A stretch of 64,000 nt of DNA, from positions 62,001 through 126,000 of the forward strand of contig NZ_JYFC01000004.1 in assembly GCF_000938265.1 (NCBI RefSeq), in the 5' to 3' direction. Source of the DNA: Agreia bicolorata. GTDB lineage: Bacteria; Actinomycetota; Actinomycetes; Actinomycetales; Microbacteriaceae. The notes beneath the pieces were generated by a model. The model worked only from the letters and a program-made list of their open reading frames with translations, did no database searches and was not told the origin of the DNA. Below are positions 1-8,867 of the stretch, in pieces; within the stretch, counting starts at the first letter, position 1; every line of letters begins with the position of its first letter. The translations under genes were made by a program, and so were the position numbers.

Positions 1-153
1 TCAACGTTTCGTCCATCGAAATCGAGGTTTGTGACCCCGCGTGACGACGTGACGAATTGTGAACGAATCTGCTTGGCCCGCTTGCGCAGCCGCACCTAGC
101 GTCTCACCAACGCGACACGGCCCGTGTCGAGACCTAAGAAGAAGGAGGCAGAT

Positions 154-1296
154 ATGCCCATCGAATTCCTCGGCATCGCCGGGCTCAATGACGGCGGCGA
201 GACCCAGGCCCGTTCCGGCGCCAGTTTCGACAAGGACTACACGCTGCGGTTCGCCCGTGCTCATGAAGACAACGGCTGGGATCGGATCCTGTTCGCTTAT
301 CACTCGGGTGCTCCCGACCCGGCGACCGCGGCGGCCTACATCGCGTCGAAGCTCGATCACCTCAAGATCCTGCTCGCGCACCGGCCCAACGTGTCGTACC
401 CCACCTATGCGGCCAAGGTCTTCGCGACGCTCGACCAGATCAGCGACGGACGCCTCAACGTGCACGTCATCACGGGCGGTTCGACCGCCGACCAGGCGGC
501 GGAGGGCGATTTCCTCACGAAGGACGAGCGCTACGCTCGCACCGGCGAGTACATCCGCATCGTGAAGAAGGCGTGGACAAGCCGCGAGCCGTTCAGCTTC
601 GACGGAGAGCATTACCGCTTCGAGAACTTCGTCAGCGACATCTGGCCCGTGCAGCAGCCGCGGCCGCAGATCTCGTTTGGTGGCTCCAGCGATGCCGCGT
701 ACCGCATCGGTGCTGCCGACGCCGACATCTACGCGCTCTGGGGCGAGCCGCTGGCGAACACCGCAGAGCAGATCGAGCGCATCACGGTCGAGGCGCTCGC
801 GGTCGGACGCACCGAGCGACCCCGCATCCAGGTCGCGTTCCGCCCGATCCTCGGCGCCACTGAGGAACTGGCGTGGAAGAAGGCCGAGGAGATCCTCGGG
901 AAGATCGAGGCGCGGCAGGCGCAGGCCGCACCGAGCTCGTTCGTCGGCGACCCGAAGAACCCCGAGAACGCCGGATCGCAGAGGCTCCTCTCGATCGCGA
1001 ACCAGGGCGAACGCTTCGACCGGGCTCTGTGGACGCGGCCTGCCGCGGCATCCGGTGGGCGCGGCAACTCGAACGCCCTCGTCGGAACTCCTGAGACGGT
1101 GGCCGCGGCCCTGCTCGACTACATCGACCTCGGCGTCGACATCATCTCGGCTCGCGGCTACGACTTCATGAACGACACGATCGACTTCGGCCGCTATGTC
1201 ATTCCGCTCGTTCGCGACGAGGTCGCGAAGCGTGACGCGGCCGCCGCCCAGGCGTCGGCGTCGACTCAGCCGGAGGCATCCCGTGACGCTGCTTGA
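154..1296 (+). CDS. SsuD-like LLM-class flavin-dependent monooxygenase
   Basis: 380 aa. The protein follows the alkanesulfonate monooxygenase (SsuD) pattern: an N-terminal LLM barrel, the VITGGS segment near residue 105, FLTKDERYART, and the central ISFGGSSDAAYRIGA stretch followed by YALWGEP. This family uses FMNH2 and O2 to cleave C-S bonds in the cytoplasm. I chose the ATG at 154 because AAGGAGG lies 6 bases upstream; an in-frame ATG at 124 would add ten basic residues. The gene opens an operon: its stop overlaps the GTG of the GNAT-permease gene by 14 bases. The substrate is unknown; the amino-acid-type ABC transporter beside it suggests a sulfur-containing amino acid or sulfonate. Confidence 0.88.
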   Translation: MPIEFLGIAGLNDGGETQARSGASFDKDYTLRFARAHEDNGWDRILFAYHSGAPDPATAAAYIASKLDHLKILLAHRPNVSYPTYAAKVFATLDQISDGRLNVHVITGGSTADQAAEGDFLTKDERYARTGEYIRIVKKAWTSREPFSFDGEHYRFENFVSDIWPVQQPRPQISFGGSSDAAYRIGAADADIYALWGEPLANTAEQIERITVEALAVGRTERPRIQVAFRPILGATEELAWKKAEEILGKIEARQAQAAPSSFVGDPKNPENAGSQRLLSIANQGERFDRALWTRPAAASGGRGNSNALVGTPETVAAALLDYIDLGVDIISARGYDFMNDTIDFGRYVIPLVRDEVAKRDAAAAQASASTQPEASRDAA

Positions 1297-2905
1297 CCAG
1301 ACCCCGCGCGGAACCGAGCGTTTCGTCTACGTCTCGGCCGATGATGCGATCGCCGAGCCGCTGCTTCGCGAGCTCGAGCAGGAGTACGACGCGCGCTACG
1401 GCGAGTTCTTCGGCGAGAAAGCGTCGGCCGAGATCACGCGGTACCCGGCGGCGGCGTTCTCGCCTGAAGAAGGCGGCGCGTTCGTACTTCTGCTGCGCGA
1501 TGGCGTTGCCATAGCCGGAGGCGCATATAAGAGATTCGATGACCATACGGCGGAACTCAAGCGCATCTGGACCTCGTCGGCGCATCGGAGGCAGGGCCTC
1601 GCCCGCCGCGTAGTGAAGGAGCTCGAAGGCGAGGCGGTGCGCCGCGGATACACGCGGGCGTATCTCACGACCGGGCCGCGCCAGCCCGAGGCGAAGCACC
1701 TGTACTTTCAGACCGGTTACACGCCGCTGTTCGACACCACGCTCGACCCCGAAGAGGTCGTCGTGCACGGGTTCGCCAAGAGCCTGGATGACACGCCCCT
1801 CGACGTGGCCGGCATCACGACGGCCCATAACGACAGCCTCGCCGTGCGTTCCCCGCGCCCGTCGAACCGTTCCCTGAGCCTGTCGAAGAGGGATGCGCCG
1901 ACAGGCAAGGCGGAGCCCTTCGACAAGCTCAGGGAACGGGCGGTGAAAGTCGTGCCTGCGCGGCACTGGTGGCGGTGGGTGCTGAGCGCGCTCGTGGCCT
2001 TCGTGGTGCTGCAATTCGTGTGGTCGCTCGTTACGAACAAGCAGTACGAGTGGAACGTGTTCGCCGAGTACTTCTTTTCGCAGTCGGTGCTCAATAGCCT
2101 CGGCGTGACCCTCGGCCTCACGGTCGTCTCCGTGATCGGCGGGTTCATCCTGGGTGCGGTACTGGCGAACTTCAGGCTCTCGAAGTCGCCCCTGCTGAGC
2201 GGGGCGGCCTACGCCTACATCTGGTTCTTCCGCTCGGTGCCGCTGCTGGTGCAGATTCTCGTCTGGTACAACCTGGGCTACCTCTACCCGACGCTGGGGC
2301 TCGGAACTCCGTTCACGACGGACTTCTGGCTGGTCTCGTTCTCGACCACGACCTTGATCACGGCGTTTGCCGCGGCCACCATCGGACTCACGCTGCACCA
2401 GGCCGCCTATTTCGCGGAGATCATTCGCGGAGGCATCCTGTCTGTCGATCAGGGCCAGCTCGAGGCGTCTGCCGCCCTGGGCCTGCCTCGTCGGGTGCGG
2501 TTCTTCCGCATCATCCTGCCGCAGGCTGCTCGGGCCATTCTGCCCAACTTCTTCAACGAGGTCATCGGTCTGGTGAAGGGTACGTCGGTTGTGTTCGTCG
2601 TGGCGCTGCCCGAGCTCTTCTACACGGTGCAGGTGATCTACAACCGCAACCAGCGCGTCATTCCGCTGCTGCTCGTTGCGGTGGTCTGGTACGCGATCAT
2701 CACGACCGTGCTCTCGATCATCCAGTTCTACGTCGAGCGCCATTACGCCCGCGGCGCGCACCGCGAGCTGCCGCCCACGCCCATCCAGCGGGCGACGGCC
2801 TGGGTGAAGCAGCAGTGGGCGCGCCTCGGCGACGAGACGACCGACGACCCGCTCGCTGCCGAGAAGAACCGACGTCACGACATTGTTCTAGGAAGTGGAT
2901 CATGA
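1283..2905 (+). CDS. GNAT acetyltransferase fused to polar amino acid ABC transporter permease
   Basis: 540 aa in one open frame. Residues 1-165 form a GNAT domain with the acetyl-CoA loop RRQGLARRVV; residues about 228-520 form a HisM/GlnP-type permease with several membrane spans and the EAA-type loop EASAALGLPRRVRFFRIILP that contacts the ATPase. In known systems these are separate proteins. The linker (about residues 190-222) is encoded by a REP-like inverted repeat (1868-1888 and 1918-1938), giving the peptides NRSLSLSK and PFDKLRER. The GTG at 1283 was chosen because upstream residues look like an out-of-frame arginine-rich shadow of the preceding gene. The stop overlaps the ATPase start (ATGA). 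Either a true fusion or two genes joined when the repeat removed a stop; the frame is clean on both sides. Confidence 0.85.
   Translation: MTLLDQTPRGTERFVYVSADDAIAEPLLRELEQEYDARYGEFFGEKASAEITRYPAAAFSPEEGGAFVLLLRDGVAIAGGAYKRFDDHTAELKRIWTSSAHRRQGLARRVVKELEGEAVRRGYTRAYLTTGPRQPEAKHLYFQTGYTPLFDTTLDPEEVVVHGFAKSLDDTPLDVAGITTAHNDSLAVRSPRPSNRSLSLSKRDAPTGKAEPFDKLRERAVKVVPARHWWRWVLSALVAFVVLQFVWSLVTNKQYEWNVFAEYFFSQSVLNSLGVTLGLTVVSVIGGFILGAVLANFRLSKSPLLSGAAYAYIWFFRSVPLLVQILVWYNLGYLYPTLGLGTPFTTDFWLVSFSTTTLITAFAAATIGLTLHQAAYFAEIIRGGILSVDQGQLEASAALGLPRRVRFFRIILPQAARAILPNFFNEVIGLVKGTSVVFVVALPELFYTVQVIYNRNQRVIPLLLVAVVWYAIITTVLSIIQFYVERHYARGAHRELPPTPIQRATAWVKQQWARLGDETTDDPLAAEKNRRHDIVLGSGS
1868..1938. repeat. 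REP-like inverted repeat inside a coding sequence
   Basis: Left arm 1868-1888 begins CGTTCCCTGAGCCTGTCGAA and right arm 1918-1938 is its reverse complement with one mismatch (G to A). The 29-base loop is in frame with the surrounding GNAT-permease gene. The same repeat occurs at 31277-31328 and 45705-45754, both between genes. Confidence 0.92.
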
Positions 2906-3735
2906 GTACACCGACGTTCATTCGTTCGTTCGATGAGCAGGCGATTCCGCTTCCTGCGAAGCCGGTGCGGGCCACGGTCGGGCTGGTCGAGATCACCGAC
3001 GTCTCGAAGAGCTATGGAGCCGTGCGGGTGCTGCGCGACGTGTCGCTGACGGTGCAGCCCGGAGAGGTCATCGCTCTCATCGGTCCGTCGGGCTCAGGCA
3101 AATCGACGCTGCTGCGTACGATCAACCACCTCGAAACGGTCGACACCGGATCGGTCACCGTCGATGGACAATACATCGGCTACGAGCTCCGCTCCGGGCG
3201 GCTGCACGAGCTGCCGGAGAAGAACGTTCTCGAGCGTCGAACGCAGATCGGCATCGTTTTTCAGAACTTCAACCTGTTTCCGCACCTCACCGCGCTCGAG
3301 AACGTCGTCGAGGCGCCTGTCGCACTCAAACGGGCGACCAAGGCGGAGGCCCGCGAACAGGCGAAGGCTCTGCTCGCGAGGGTCGGGCTGGCAGACAAAG
3401 AGCACCACTACCCGCGGCAGCTCTCCGGAGGGCAGCAGCAGCGTGTGGCCATCGCCCGCGCGCTTGCCCTGAACCCGAAGGTACTGCTGTTCGACGAGCC
3501 GACCAGCGCGCTCGACCCCGAGCTCGTCGGGGAGGTGCTCGACGTCATCCGGGAGCTCTCGAAGAGTGGCACGACCCTCATCATCGTGACCCATGAGATC
3601 GGCTTCGCCCGCGAAGTCGCCGACCGCGTCGTGTTCCTCGAGCAGGGCGAGATCCTCGAAGAGGGAACGCCCAGCCAGGTGCTGTCGAAGCCGCGTCACC
3701 CCCGCACCAGAGATTTCCTCCGCAAGGTGCTCTGA
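2902..3735 (+). CDS. Polar amino acid ABC transporter ATP-binding protein
   Basis: 277 aa, normal for the family. Walker A GPSGSGKS at residues 61-68, Q-loop glutamine at 121, signature LSGGQQQR at 174-181, Walker B ending LLFDEPTSALD near 195-205, and a switch histidine in IIVTHE. The sequence pattern is that of GlnQ/HisP ATPases. It would power the permease encoded immediately upstream; the ATG at 2902 overlaps that gene's TGA, which indicates translational coupling. An N-terminal extension of about 28 residues precedes the usual ABC start. The specific substrate cannot be read from this subunit. Confidence 0.93.
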   Translation: MSTPTFIRSFDEQAIPLPAKPVRATVGLVEITDVSKSYGAVRVLRDVSLTVQPGEVIALIGPSGSGKSTLLRTINHLETVDTGSVTVDGQYIGYELRSGRLHELPEKNVLERRTQIGIVFQNFNLFPHLTALENVVEAPVALKRATKAEAREQAKALLARVGLADKEHHYPRQLSGGQQQRVAIARALALNPKVLLFDEPTSALDPELVGEVLDVIRELSKSGTTLIIVTHEIGFAREVADRVVFLEQGEILEEGTPSQVLSKPRHPRTRDFLRKVL

Positions 3736-3796
3736 CACCCGTCACAGCCCGAGCACCATCCATCACAGAAACCCAGAGAGGCGCCACCAGCAGATC

Positions 3797-4825
3797 ATGG
3801 CAATCAACAAGAAGCAGATCGGGGCAATCGTCGGTGCGGTCGTCGTCGTGGCCCTGGCCGGCGGCGGCATCGCCATCGCCGCCAATGCGAACAGCAGCAA
3901 CTCCGCCGATGCCGCCCCCACCGGCTCGACCGAGGATCAGGTCGCGGCGGCCACGTCGTTCGACCTCAGCAGCAAGAACGCCGATGACCGCCCGACCATC
4001 GACCCCGTCGCCGACGCGGTCGCATCCGTCAAGGCCAGCGGCTTTCAGCCGATCGAACCCGGCAAGCTCACCGTCGCCCAGACCGTCGCGAGCGGCGCCC
4101 CACCCCTGGTCTTCGCGGCATCCGACGACAACACGACCGCACTCGGAAGCGAGGCCGACTTCGCCGCCCTCGTGGCCGACGGACTCGGCCTCGACTACAA
4201 CCCCGTCTCGGTCGACTGGGCCGATTGGCCGCTCGGAATCCAGTCGGGCAAGTACGACATCATCCTCAACAACGTGACCGTCACCGAAGAGCGCAAAGAG
4301 CTGTACGACTTCGCCAGTTACCGGGTCGACCTGCTCGGCTTCTTCGTGAAGAGCGACAGCGACATCACGTCGATCACCGAGGCGAAGGACATTTCCGGGC
4401 TCACTATCATCGTGGGGTCGGGCACCAACCAGGAGAAGATCCTGCTCGCCTGGAACGAGGAGCTGACCAAGGCTGGCAAGAAGCCTGCCGAGCTCGTCTA
4501 CTACAACGACACCGCGGCGGCGAACCTGGCCATCCAGTCCGGTCGGGCCGACGCGAACTTCGAGCCCAACGCGAGTGGTGCCTACGCTGCCGCCTCGTCG
4601 GGAGATCTCAAGGGCGTCGGCACCGTCAGCGGTGGGTGGCCGCAGACCGCCGACATCGCGGCCGCCACAAAGAAGGGCAACGGCCTGATTGACGCCGTGA
4701 ACATCGTGCTCAACGCCGCGATCGACGGCGGCGAGTACCAGCAGGTGCTCGACCGCTGGGGCCTCGACAGCGAGTCGATCCCGAAGAGCGAGATCAACCC
4801 TCCTGGCCTGCCGAAGACCGACTAG
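3797..4825 (+). CDS. Family 3 solute-binding protein of the ABC transporter
   Basis: 342 aa. A basic N-terminus (MAINKKQ) leads into a hydrophobic segment (about residues 8-28) with no lipobox cysteine, so the protein is probably anchored by an uncleaved signal or released, unlike the typical lipoprotein form. The mature part shows SBP family 3 features: GSEADFAALVADGLGL, QSGKYDIILNNVTVTEERKE and YDFASYR. A purine-rich GAGAGG lies upstream of ATG 3797. It is the last gene of the operon with the ATPase and fused permease, and faces the convergent GNAT gene 15 bases away. Ligand probably an amino-acid-like molecule. Confidence 0.88.
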   Translation: MAINKKQIGAIVGAVVVVALAGGGIAIAANANSSNSADAAPTGSTEDQVAAATSFDLSSKNADDRPTIDPVADAVASVKASGFQPIEPGKLTVAQTVASGAPPLVFAASDDNTTALGSEADFAALVADGLGLDYNPVSVDWADWPLGIQSGKYDIILNNVTVTEERKELYDFASYRVDLLGFFVKSDSDITSITEAKDISGLTIIVGSGTNQEKILLAWNEELTKAGKKPAELVYYNDTAAANLAIQSGRADANFEPNASGAYAAASSGDLKGVGTVSGGWPQTADIAAATKKGNGLIDAVNIVLNAAIDGGEYQQVLDRWGLDSESIPKSEINPPGLPKTD

Positions 4826-4840
4826 AGGTCGGCGCTGCAT

Positions 4841-5890
4841 TCAGTCGAGGTCGAGTCCGAAGGCGAAGATGTCCACGAATCTTCCGGGCTCGACCTCGAT
4901 GCGTTCCTCGCGATCCGGCAGCCGCACGAAGCCGAGCCGTGTGTACAGCCTCTGGGCCGGCAGCATGATGCTGCCCGTGTTCATGACCACACGCTTCACG
5001 CCTCGGATGCGGCCCAGGCCGACCACGTGCGACACGAGCGCTTCCCCGATTCCGCGGCCACGGGCATCCGGGCTCACGGCCAGCAGTCGGAAGTCGAGCT
5101 CGTCGTCGCGTGCCACGGCCGAGATACGGGCGCCGGGTCGGGGCGTCCAGACCGTGCCGAGGATCGCTCCCGTCGCGGTGTCTTCGGCCACCCACACCTC
5201 GTCGGATCGGGCGCGATCGTGCACATCGGCCAACGATCGCACGTAGCTCTCGGAGAGATCGTAGTCGTGCGTGTAGGCCTCGACGGTGAGGTGTGCGACC
5301 ACGTCGACCTCGTGGGGTCGCACGAGCCGGATGCGCACGGGTGCGACGTTCTCGATCGCATAGCGGTAGACCTGAGCGATGCCGACGCCGGGCTCGTGGC
5401 CTCCCTCGCGTGCGACGACCCGCTCGAAGCCGGCGCGCAGATAGTTGCGCTGCGCCGTGTGGTTGAGGGGCCCGGTGTCGAGCACGAGAGCGGTTGCGCC
5501 CCAGCTTCTGGCGAGGTCGATGGATGCCTGAACGAGCCCCTGCGCGACGCCGCGACCCCGGGCGGCCGGGTCGACGGCAAGCAGGCGCATCTCGGCTTCG
5601 CCATCGCGGGCCTGGCGTGAGATCGGGTTGTGGGCTCGGGTGACAGTCGCGGTGCCGAGCAGCGTTTCGGTGCCTTCTTCGACGGCGACGAGCAGCCCGC
5701 CATCGTTCGCGCGGGCTCCCGCATCGCGATGCATGGCGACGCGCTCGGGGCCGTGGTGCAGGTGAGCATAGGGACCGGTGGTGAAGCCCCGTGTGGTGAG
5801 TTCGCCGGTGGCCTCGTACTCGTCTTCTCGCGCCTGGCGCACGGTGAAGGCGGATGCGATGGCGGGCTGGGTCTCGAGAGGTTCTGGCAC
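4841..5890 (-). CDS. Tandem-domain GNAT N-acetyltransferase
   Basis: 349 aa with two GNAT domains in one chain. The acetyl-CoA loop appears twice: RLLAVDPAARGRGVAQGLV in the first half and RLLAVSPDARGRGIGEALV in the second, so both copies keep the motif A pattern R/Q-x-x-G-x-G/A. Start is a GTG at 5890. Convergent with the ABC operon (15 bases between stops). The family includes mycothiol synthase-like and many uncharacterised tandem GNATs; the flanking cluster would allow a role in acetylating the imported compound, but nothing in the sequence fixes the substrate. Confidence 0.85.
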   Translation of the reverse strand: MPEPLETQPAIASAFTVRQAREDEYEATGELTTRGFTTGPYAHLHHGPERVAMHRDAGARANDGGLLVAVEEGTETLLGTATVTRAHNPISRQARDGEAEMRLLAVDPAARGRGVAQGLVQASIDLARSWGATALVLDTGPLNHTAQRNYLRAGFERVVAREGGHEPGVGIAQVYRYAIENVAPVRIRLVRPHEVDVVAHLTVEAYTHDYDLSESYVRSLADVHDRARSDEVWVAEDTATGAILGTVWTPRPGARISAVARDDELDFRLLAVSPDARGRGIGEALVSHVVGLGRIRGVKRVVMNTGSIMLPAQRLYTRLGFVRLPDREERIEVEPGRFVDIFAFGLDLD

Positions 5891-6088
5891 CAGTCGAGAC
5901 TACGAGATCCGGCCTGGGAGGGTGCGTTGGTCGGTAGGCCGCTTGCGGTCGTATCGAGACCACCGCCGGCGCACCGTCTACTCCTCCACAGGGTGCCCTT
6001 TCGGTGGGTTATCCACGGGTGTAATCCCTGATCATCGAGTGATTGTCGTGGTTGAGCCAGTGTCGGTGGTTGCTGTTTGACTTCATGT

Positions 6089-7387
6089 ATGACATCCCTC
6101 GATATCAGTCTTGAGCAGTCGCCGTATGTGGTGGCGCTTGAGCGAATTGCCGCCCGTGACAGGCAGATAGCCGAGCTGTCTGCTCTTCGGGCCACTGAGG
6201 TGCATGATGCCTGGCAGCTGTTGTTGGCCGAGGCCCCGCATGATCAGTCCACGGCGGGCCCGCGCTGGTCTCCCGATCGTGTTGCCGAGGTGGAGTTCTT
6301 CACCGAGATAGCGATGCTCACCCACCGCACCGAGTACCGTGCTCGCACCCTCGCCGATACGGCGATCGCGCTGGTGTCGAAACTCCCGGCGTCGTTCGCG
6401 GTGCTGGCAGCGGGCGATATGTCCGAGGAGCACGCTGCGGTGATCGCGACCCATTCGGAGGGGTTGGAGGGTGAGGCGCTCGAGAAGTATGACGCGCGTA
6501 TGGCCAGGCTCGCTCCCGGGCTGACGTACAAGCAGCTGGAGTACCGGGCCCGAGCACAGGCCCTAACGGCGAACCCGAAGACCGTGGTCGAGCAGGTCGA
6601 GAAAGCGGTGAAGACCCGCCGGGTCACGGTCGACCCGGCGAAAGACGGCATGGCGTATCTCACCCTGTTCGCCCCGGCCCCGGAGGTGTATGCGATCGCG
6701 AACCGGGCCGTGTCTCTGGCGAAGGGCCTCAAGGTCGGTGGTGACGTGCGCAGCATCACCCAGCTGCGGGTCGACGTGCTCTCCGACCTGCTGTTGAACG
6801 GCGAGACCTCGATCCCCGGCGCAACCAGAGGCATTCGGGGTCGGGTGCATGTGATGGTTCCGGCGATGACGTTGCTCGGTGTGGGCGAGGAGCCGGCGAT
6901 CCTTCGCGGCTATGGCCCGATCGACCCGGTCACCGCGGCCAGGTTGACGGCGGATGCGACGTCGTGGCGGCGCATCCTGACCGACCCGATCACGGGCCGC
7001 ATCCTGCCGTTGAGCCCCACCGATTACCGGCCCACCCAGGAGATGCGCGATCACGCCACGCTCGTGCATCCGTACTGTGTGTTCGGTGGCTGCGCCGACG
7101 ACTCCGTCGGCGCCGACATCGACCACACCCGCGACTTCGGGGGCGGCGGTCTCACCGAAGACGACAACCTCGCACCGCTGGCGCCTACCCATCATCGGGT
7201 GAAGCACCACACCCGATGGCAGATCGACCAGGGCGAGAACAACACCCTCATCTGGACATCGCCGGCCGGGCTCGTCTACGAATTCGAACCGCAGGGCATG
7301 ATGCGCCCCGCCCCGAAAGCCCTCGTCGACGCGGTCACGAAAGGCATCCGCACGGAGGTGAGAACAGAAGAACCCTGCCCCTTCTGA
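6089..7387 (+). CDS. DUF222 / HNH endonuclease (13E12 repeat family)
   Basis: 432 aa. The N-terminal two thirds are a helical DUF222 region; the C-terminus carries an HNH nuclease fold: CVFGGCADDS, the catalytic D-H pair in GADIDHTRDF, DDNLAPL and THHRVKHH. Such genes are abundant and often multicopy in Microbacteriaceae and mycobacteria; their function is not firmly established. ATG 6089 is preferred; a TTG at 6077 would add four residues. The gene is convergent with the aminotransferase (24 bases). A decayed paralogue lies at 60040-61408. Confidence 0.87.
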   Translation: MTSLDISLEQSPYVVALERIAARDRQIAELSALRATEVHDAWQLLLAEAPHDQSTAGPRWSPDRVAEVEFFTEIAMLTHRTEYRARTLADTAIALVSKLPASFAVLAAGDMSEEHAAVIATHSEGLEGEALEKYDARMARLAPGLTYKQLEYRARAQALTANPKTVVEQVEKAVKTRRVTVDPAKDGMAYLTLFAPAPEVYAIANRAVSLAKGLKVGGDVRSITQLRVDVLSDLLLNGETSIPGATRGIRGRVHVMVPAMTLLGVGEEPAILRGYGPIDPVTAARLTADATSWRRILTDPITGRILPLSPTDYRPTQEMRDHATLVHPYCVFGGCADDSVGADIDHTRDFGGGGLTEDDNLAPLAPTHHRVKHHTRWQIDQGENNTLIWTSPAGLVYEFEPQGMMRPAPKALVDAVTKGIRTEVRTEEPCPF

Positions 7388-7411
7388 ATCTCGCAGAGCT
7401 CCTCGTCGGCG

Positions 7412-8632
7412 CTATCCGCGCTGCCGGGCGAGTGCACGGCCGATGCGGGCCGCGGCTTCGTCGAGAAGCTCCTCGGACACGTTGCCATAGGCCAGTCGCA
7501 GGTGGCGATCGGCGTCACTGCCCTCGCCCGAGGTGAAGAACGAGCCGCGCTGATACTCGACGCCCTCGTCGCTGGCGTCGTGGGCGAGCCGTTCCGCGTC
7601 GATTTTGTCGTCGAGAAGGCGTGGCCAGAGAAAGAAGCCGCCCTCGGGCTGCGAGATCTGGAATTCACCGGGCGCATGCAGTTCGAGCGAGTCGGCGAGA
7701 AGATCGGCACGACGTCGGTAGAGCGCGTTCGCCGTGGCGAGGTTGTCGTCGAAGAAAGCGGGCTGCGCGTTGAGCAGGTCGCCCACGACGCTCTGCACGA
7801 AGGTGCTCGAGTGAGAATCCTGCCGACTGCGCAGCTTGACGAAGGCATCGACGAGGTGCTCGGGAACGACGACCCAGCCGAGTCGGAGGCCGGGGCCGAG
7901 AGTCTTGGTGAAGGTGTTGATATGAACCACGTGGGAGGACTGATTGAAGACGTCGAAGCTCTGCTCCTCGCCGCGGAACCGAAGCTCACGGTAGGGATTG
8001 TCGGCGAGCACGGTGAATCCGTAGTGCTCGGCAAGGCGCACCAGCTCGGTGCGCGCGGCTGTCGGCAGGGTGCCCTGCGAGGGGTTGTGGAAGTCGGGAA
8101 CGGTGTACACGGCGACGGGTCGAGCGCCGCGGGCGAGCTCTGCCGAAAGAGCTTCGACGTCGAGACCGTCGTTGTGCACGGCGATCGGAAGCACCTGCCC
8201 CTGCGACAGCTCGAGCCCGCGCAAGAACAGCGGGAAGATCGGGTTGTCGACGGCGACGAGGTCGCCGCGGTCGACGATGGCTGCGAGGCTCAGCGAGATT
8301 CCGTGAAAGCCACCGTTGGTGATCAGGATGCGCTCGACCGGAACGCCTTCACGGGCGGCGATCCACTGACGCAGGGGATCGAGCCCGGCCGTGCGGGAGT
8401 ACTGCAGCGAATCGGTGCCAGACGCGGGGGCGCCTAATACGCGGCGAGTCGACTCGATGAGTTCGGCGGTCGGCAGGGCCGACGGATCTGGGATGCCGCC
8501 CAGCAGCTCGATCGCGTCGTGACGCCGATTGCGCAGCGTCGCGTCGCCGAAGCCCTGGGGGTCGGTGAGGTGCTTCACAAGCGAGGTGACGCGGTTGGGC
8601 GCGATGGTGTCGGACGCTGTGGTGAGGCTCAT
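7412..8632 (-). CDS. MocR-like PLP-dependent aminotransferase (fold type I)
   Basis: 406 aa. Class I/II aminotransferase resembling the catalytic domain of MocR regulators and LysN/2-aminoadipate aminotransferases, but without a winged-helix domain. Visible landmarks: substrate/cofactor region ITNGGFHG, VPDFHNPSQGT, the aspartate-tyrosine pair in ADNPYRELRF, and the PLP lysine in NTFTKTLGPGLRLGW. ATG 8632 was chosen because AGAAGGG precedes it; 19 extra residues upstream are not family-like. Divergent from the quinone-oxidoreductase-like gene. The amino donor and keto acid are not predictable from sequence. Confidence 0.85.
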   Translation of the reverse strand: MSLTTASDTIAPNRVTSLVKHLTDPQGFGDATLRNRRHDAIELLGGIPDPSALPTAELIESTRRVLGAPASGTDSLQYSRTAGLDPLRQWIAAREGVPVERILITNGGFHGISLSLAAIVDRGDLVAVDNPIFPLFLRGLELSQGQVLPIAVHNDGLDVEALSAELARGARPVAVYTVPDFHNPSQGTLPTAARTELVRLAEHYGFTVLADNPYRELRFRGEEQSFDVFNQSSHVVHINTFTKTLGPGLRLGWVVVPEHLVDAFVKLRSRQDSHSSTFVQSVVGDLLNAQPAFFDDNLATANALYRRRADLLADSLELHAPGEFQISQPEGGFFLWPRLLDDKIDAERLAHDASDEGVEYQRGSFFTSGEGSDADRHLRLAYGNVSEELLDEAAARIGRALARQRG

Positions 8633-8867
8633 GATGCCCTTCTTTCGTATCGAGAGGCTGTGTCGCCCAGCATGACCTCGCGCAGGCACGGGCCACGGCC
8701 AATACTCTGCGGCCGAGAGTGCCCTGTGAAATAGTGCGTGTCACGTCGCTCAACACAGGGACATATGCCGACACATGGGTGCCGCGACTTGCAATGCGAG
8801 CGTCGGCGAACTAGCGTCGCGCAGAGCCGCTGAAAATACGAAATCGGTGAAAAGAACGGGGCCGAAA
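8633..8867. promoter_or_regulatory. Divergent promoter region
   Basis: 235 bases between the aminotransferase and the oxidoreductase start codons; both promoters should be here. A 7-bp inverted repeat CCCTGTG (8722-8728) / CACAGGG (8754-8760) is the only symmetric element I see and is a weak operator candidate. No clear -35/-10 pair could be assigned. Confidence 0.35.

Noticed and set aside
1-612. Leftward open frame of 203 codons
   Set aside because: Antisense to the monooxygenase gene; arginine/valine-rich translation without family features or an RBS.
5990-6020. TTATCCACG and CCTCCACAG as DnaA boxes or a replication origin
   Set aside because: Only two imperfect matches, no AT-rich unwinding region and no dnaA/dnaN nearby.
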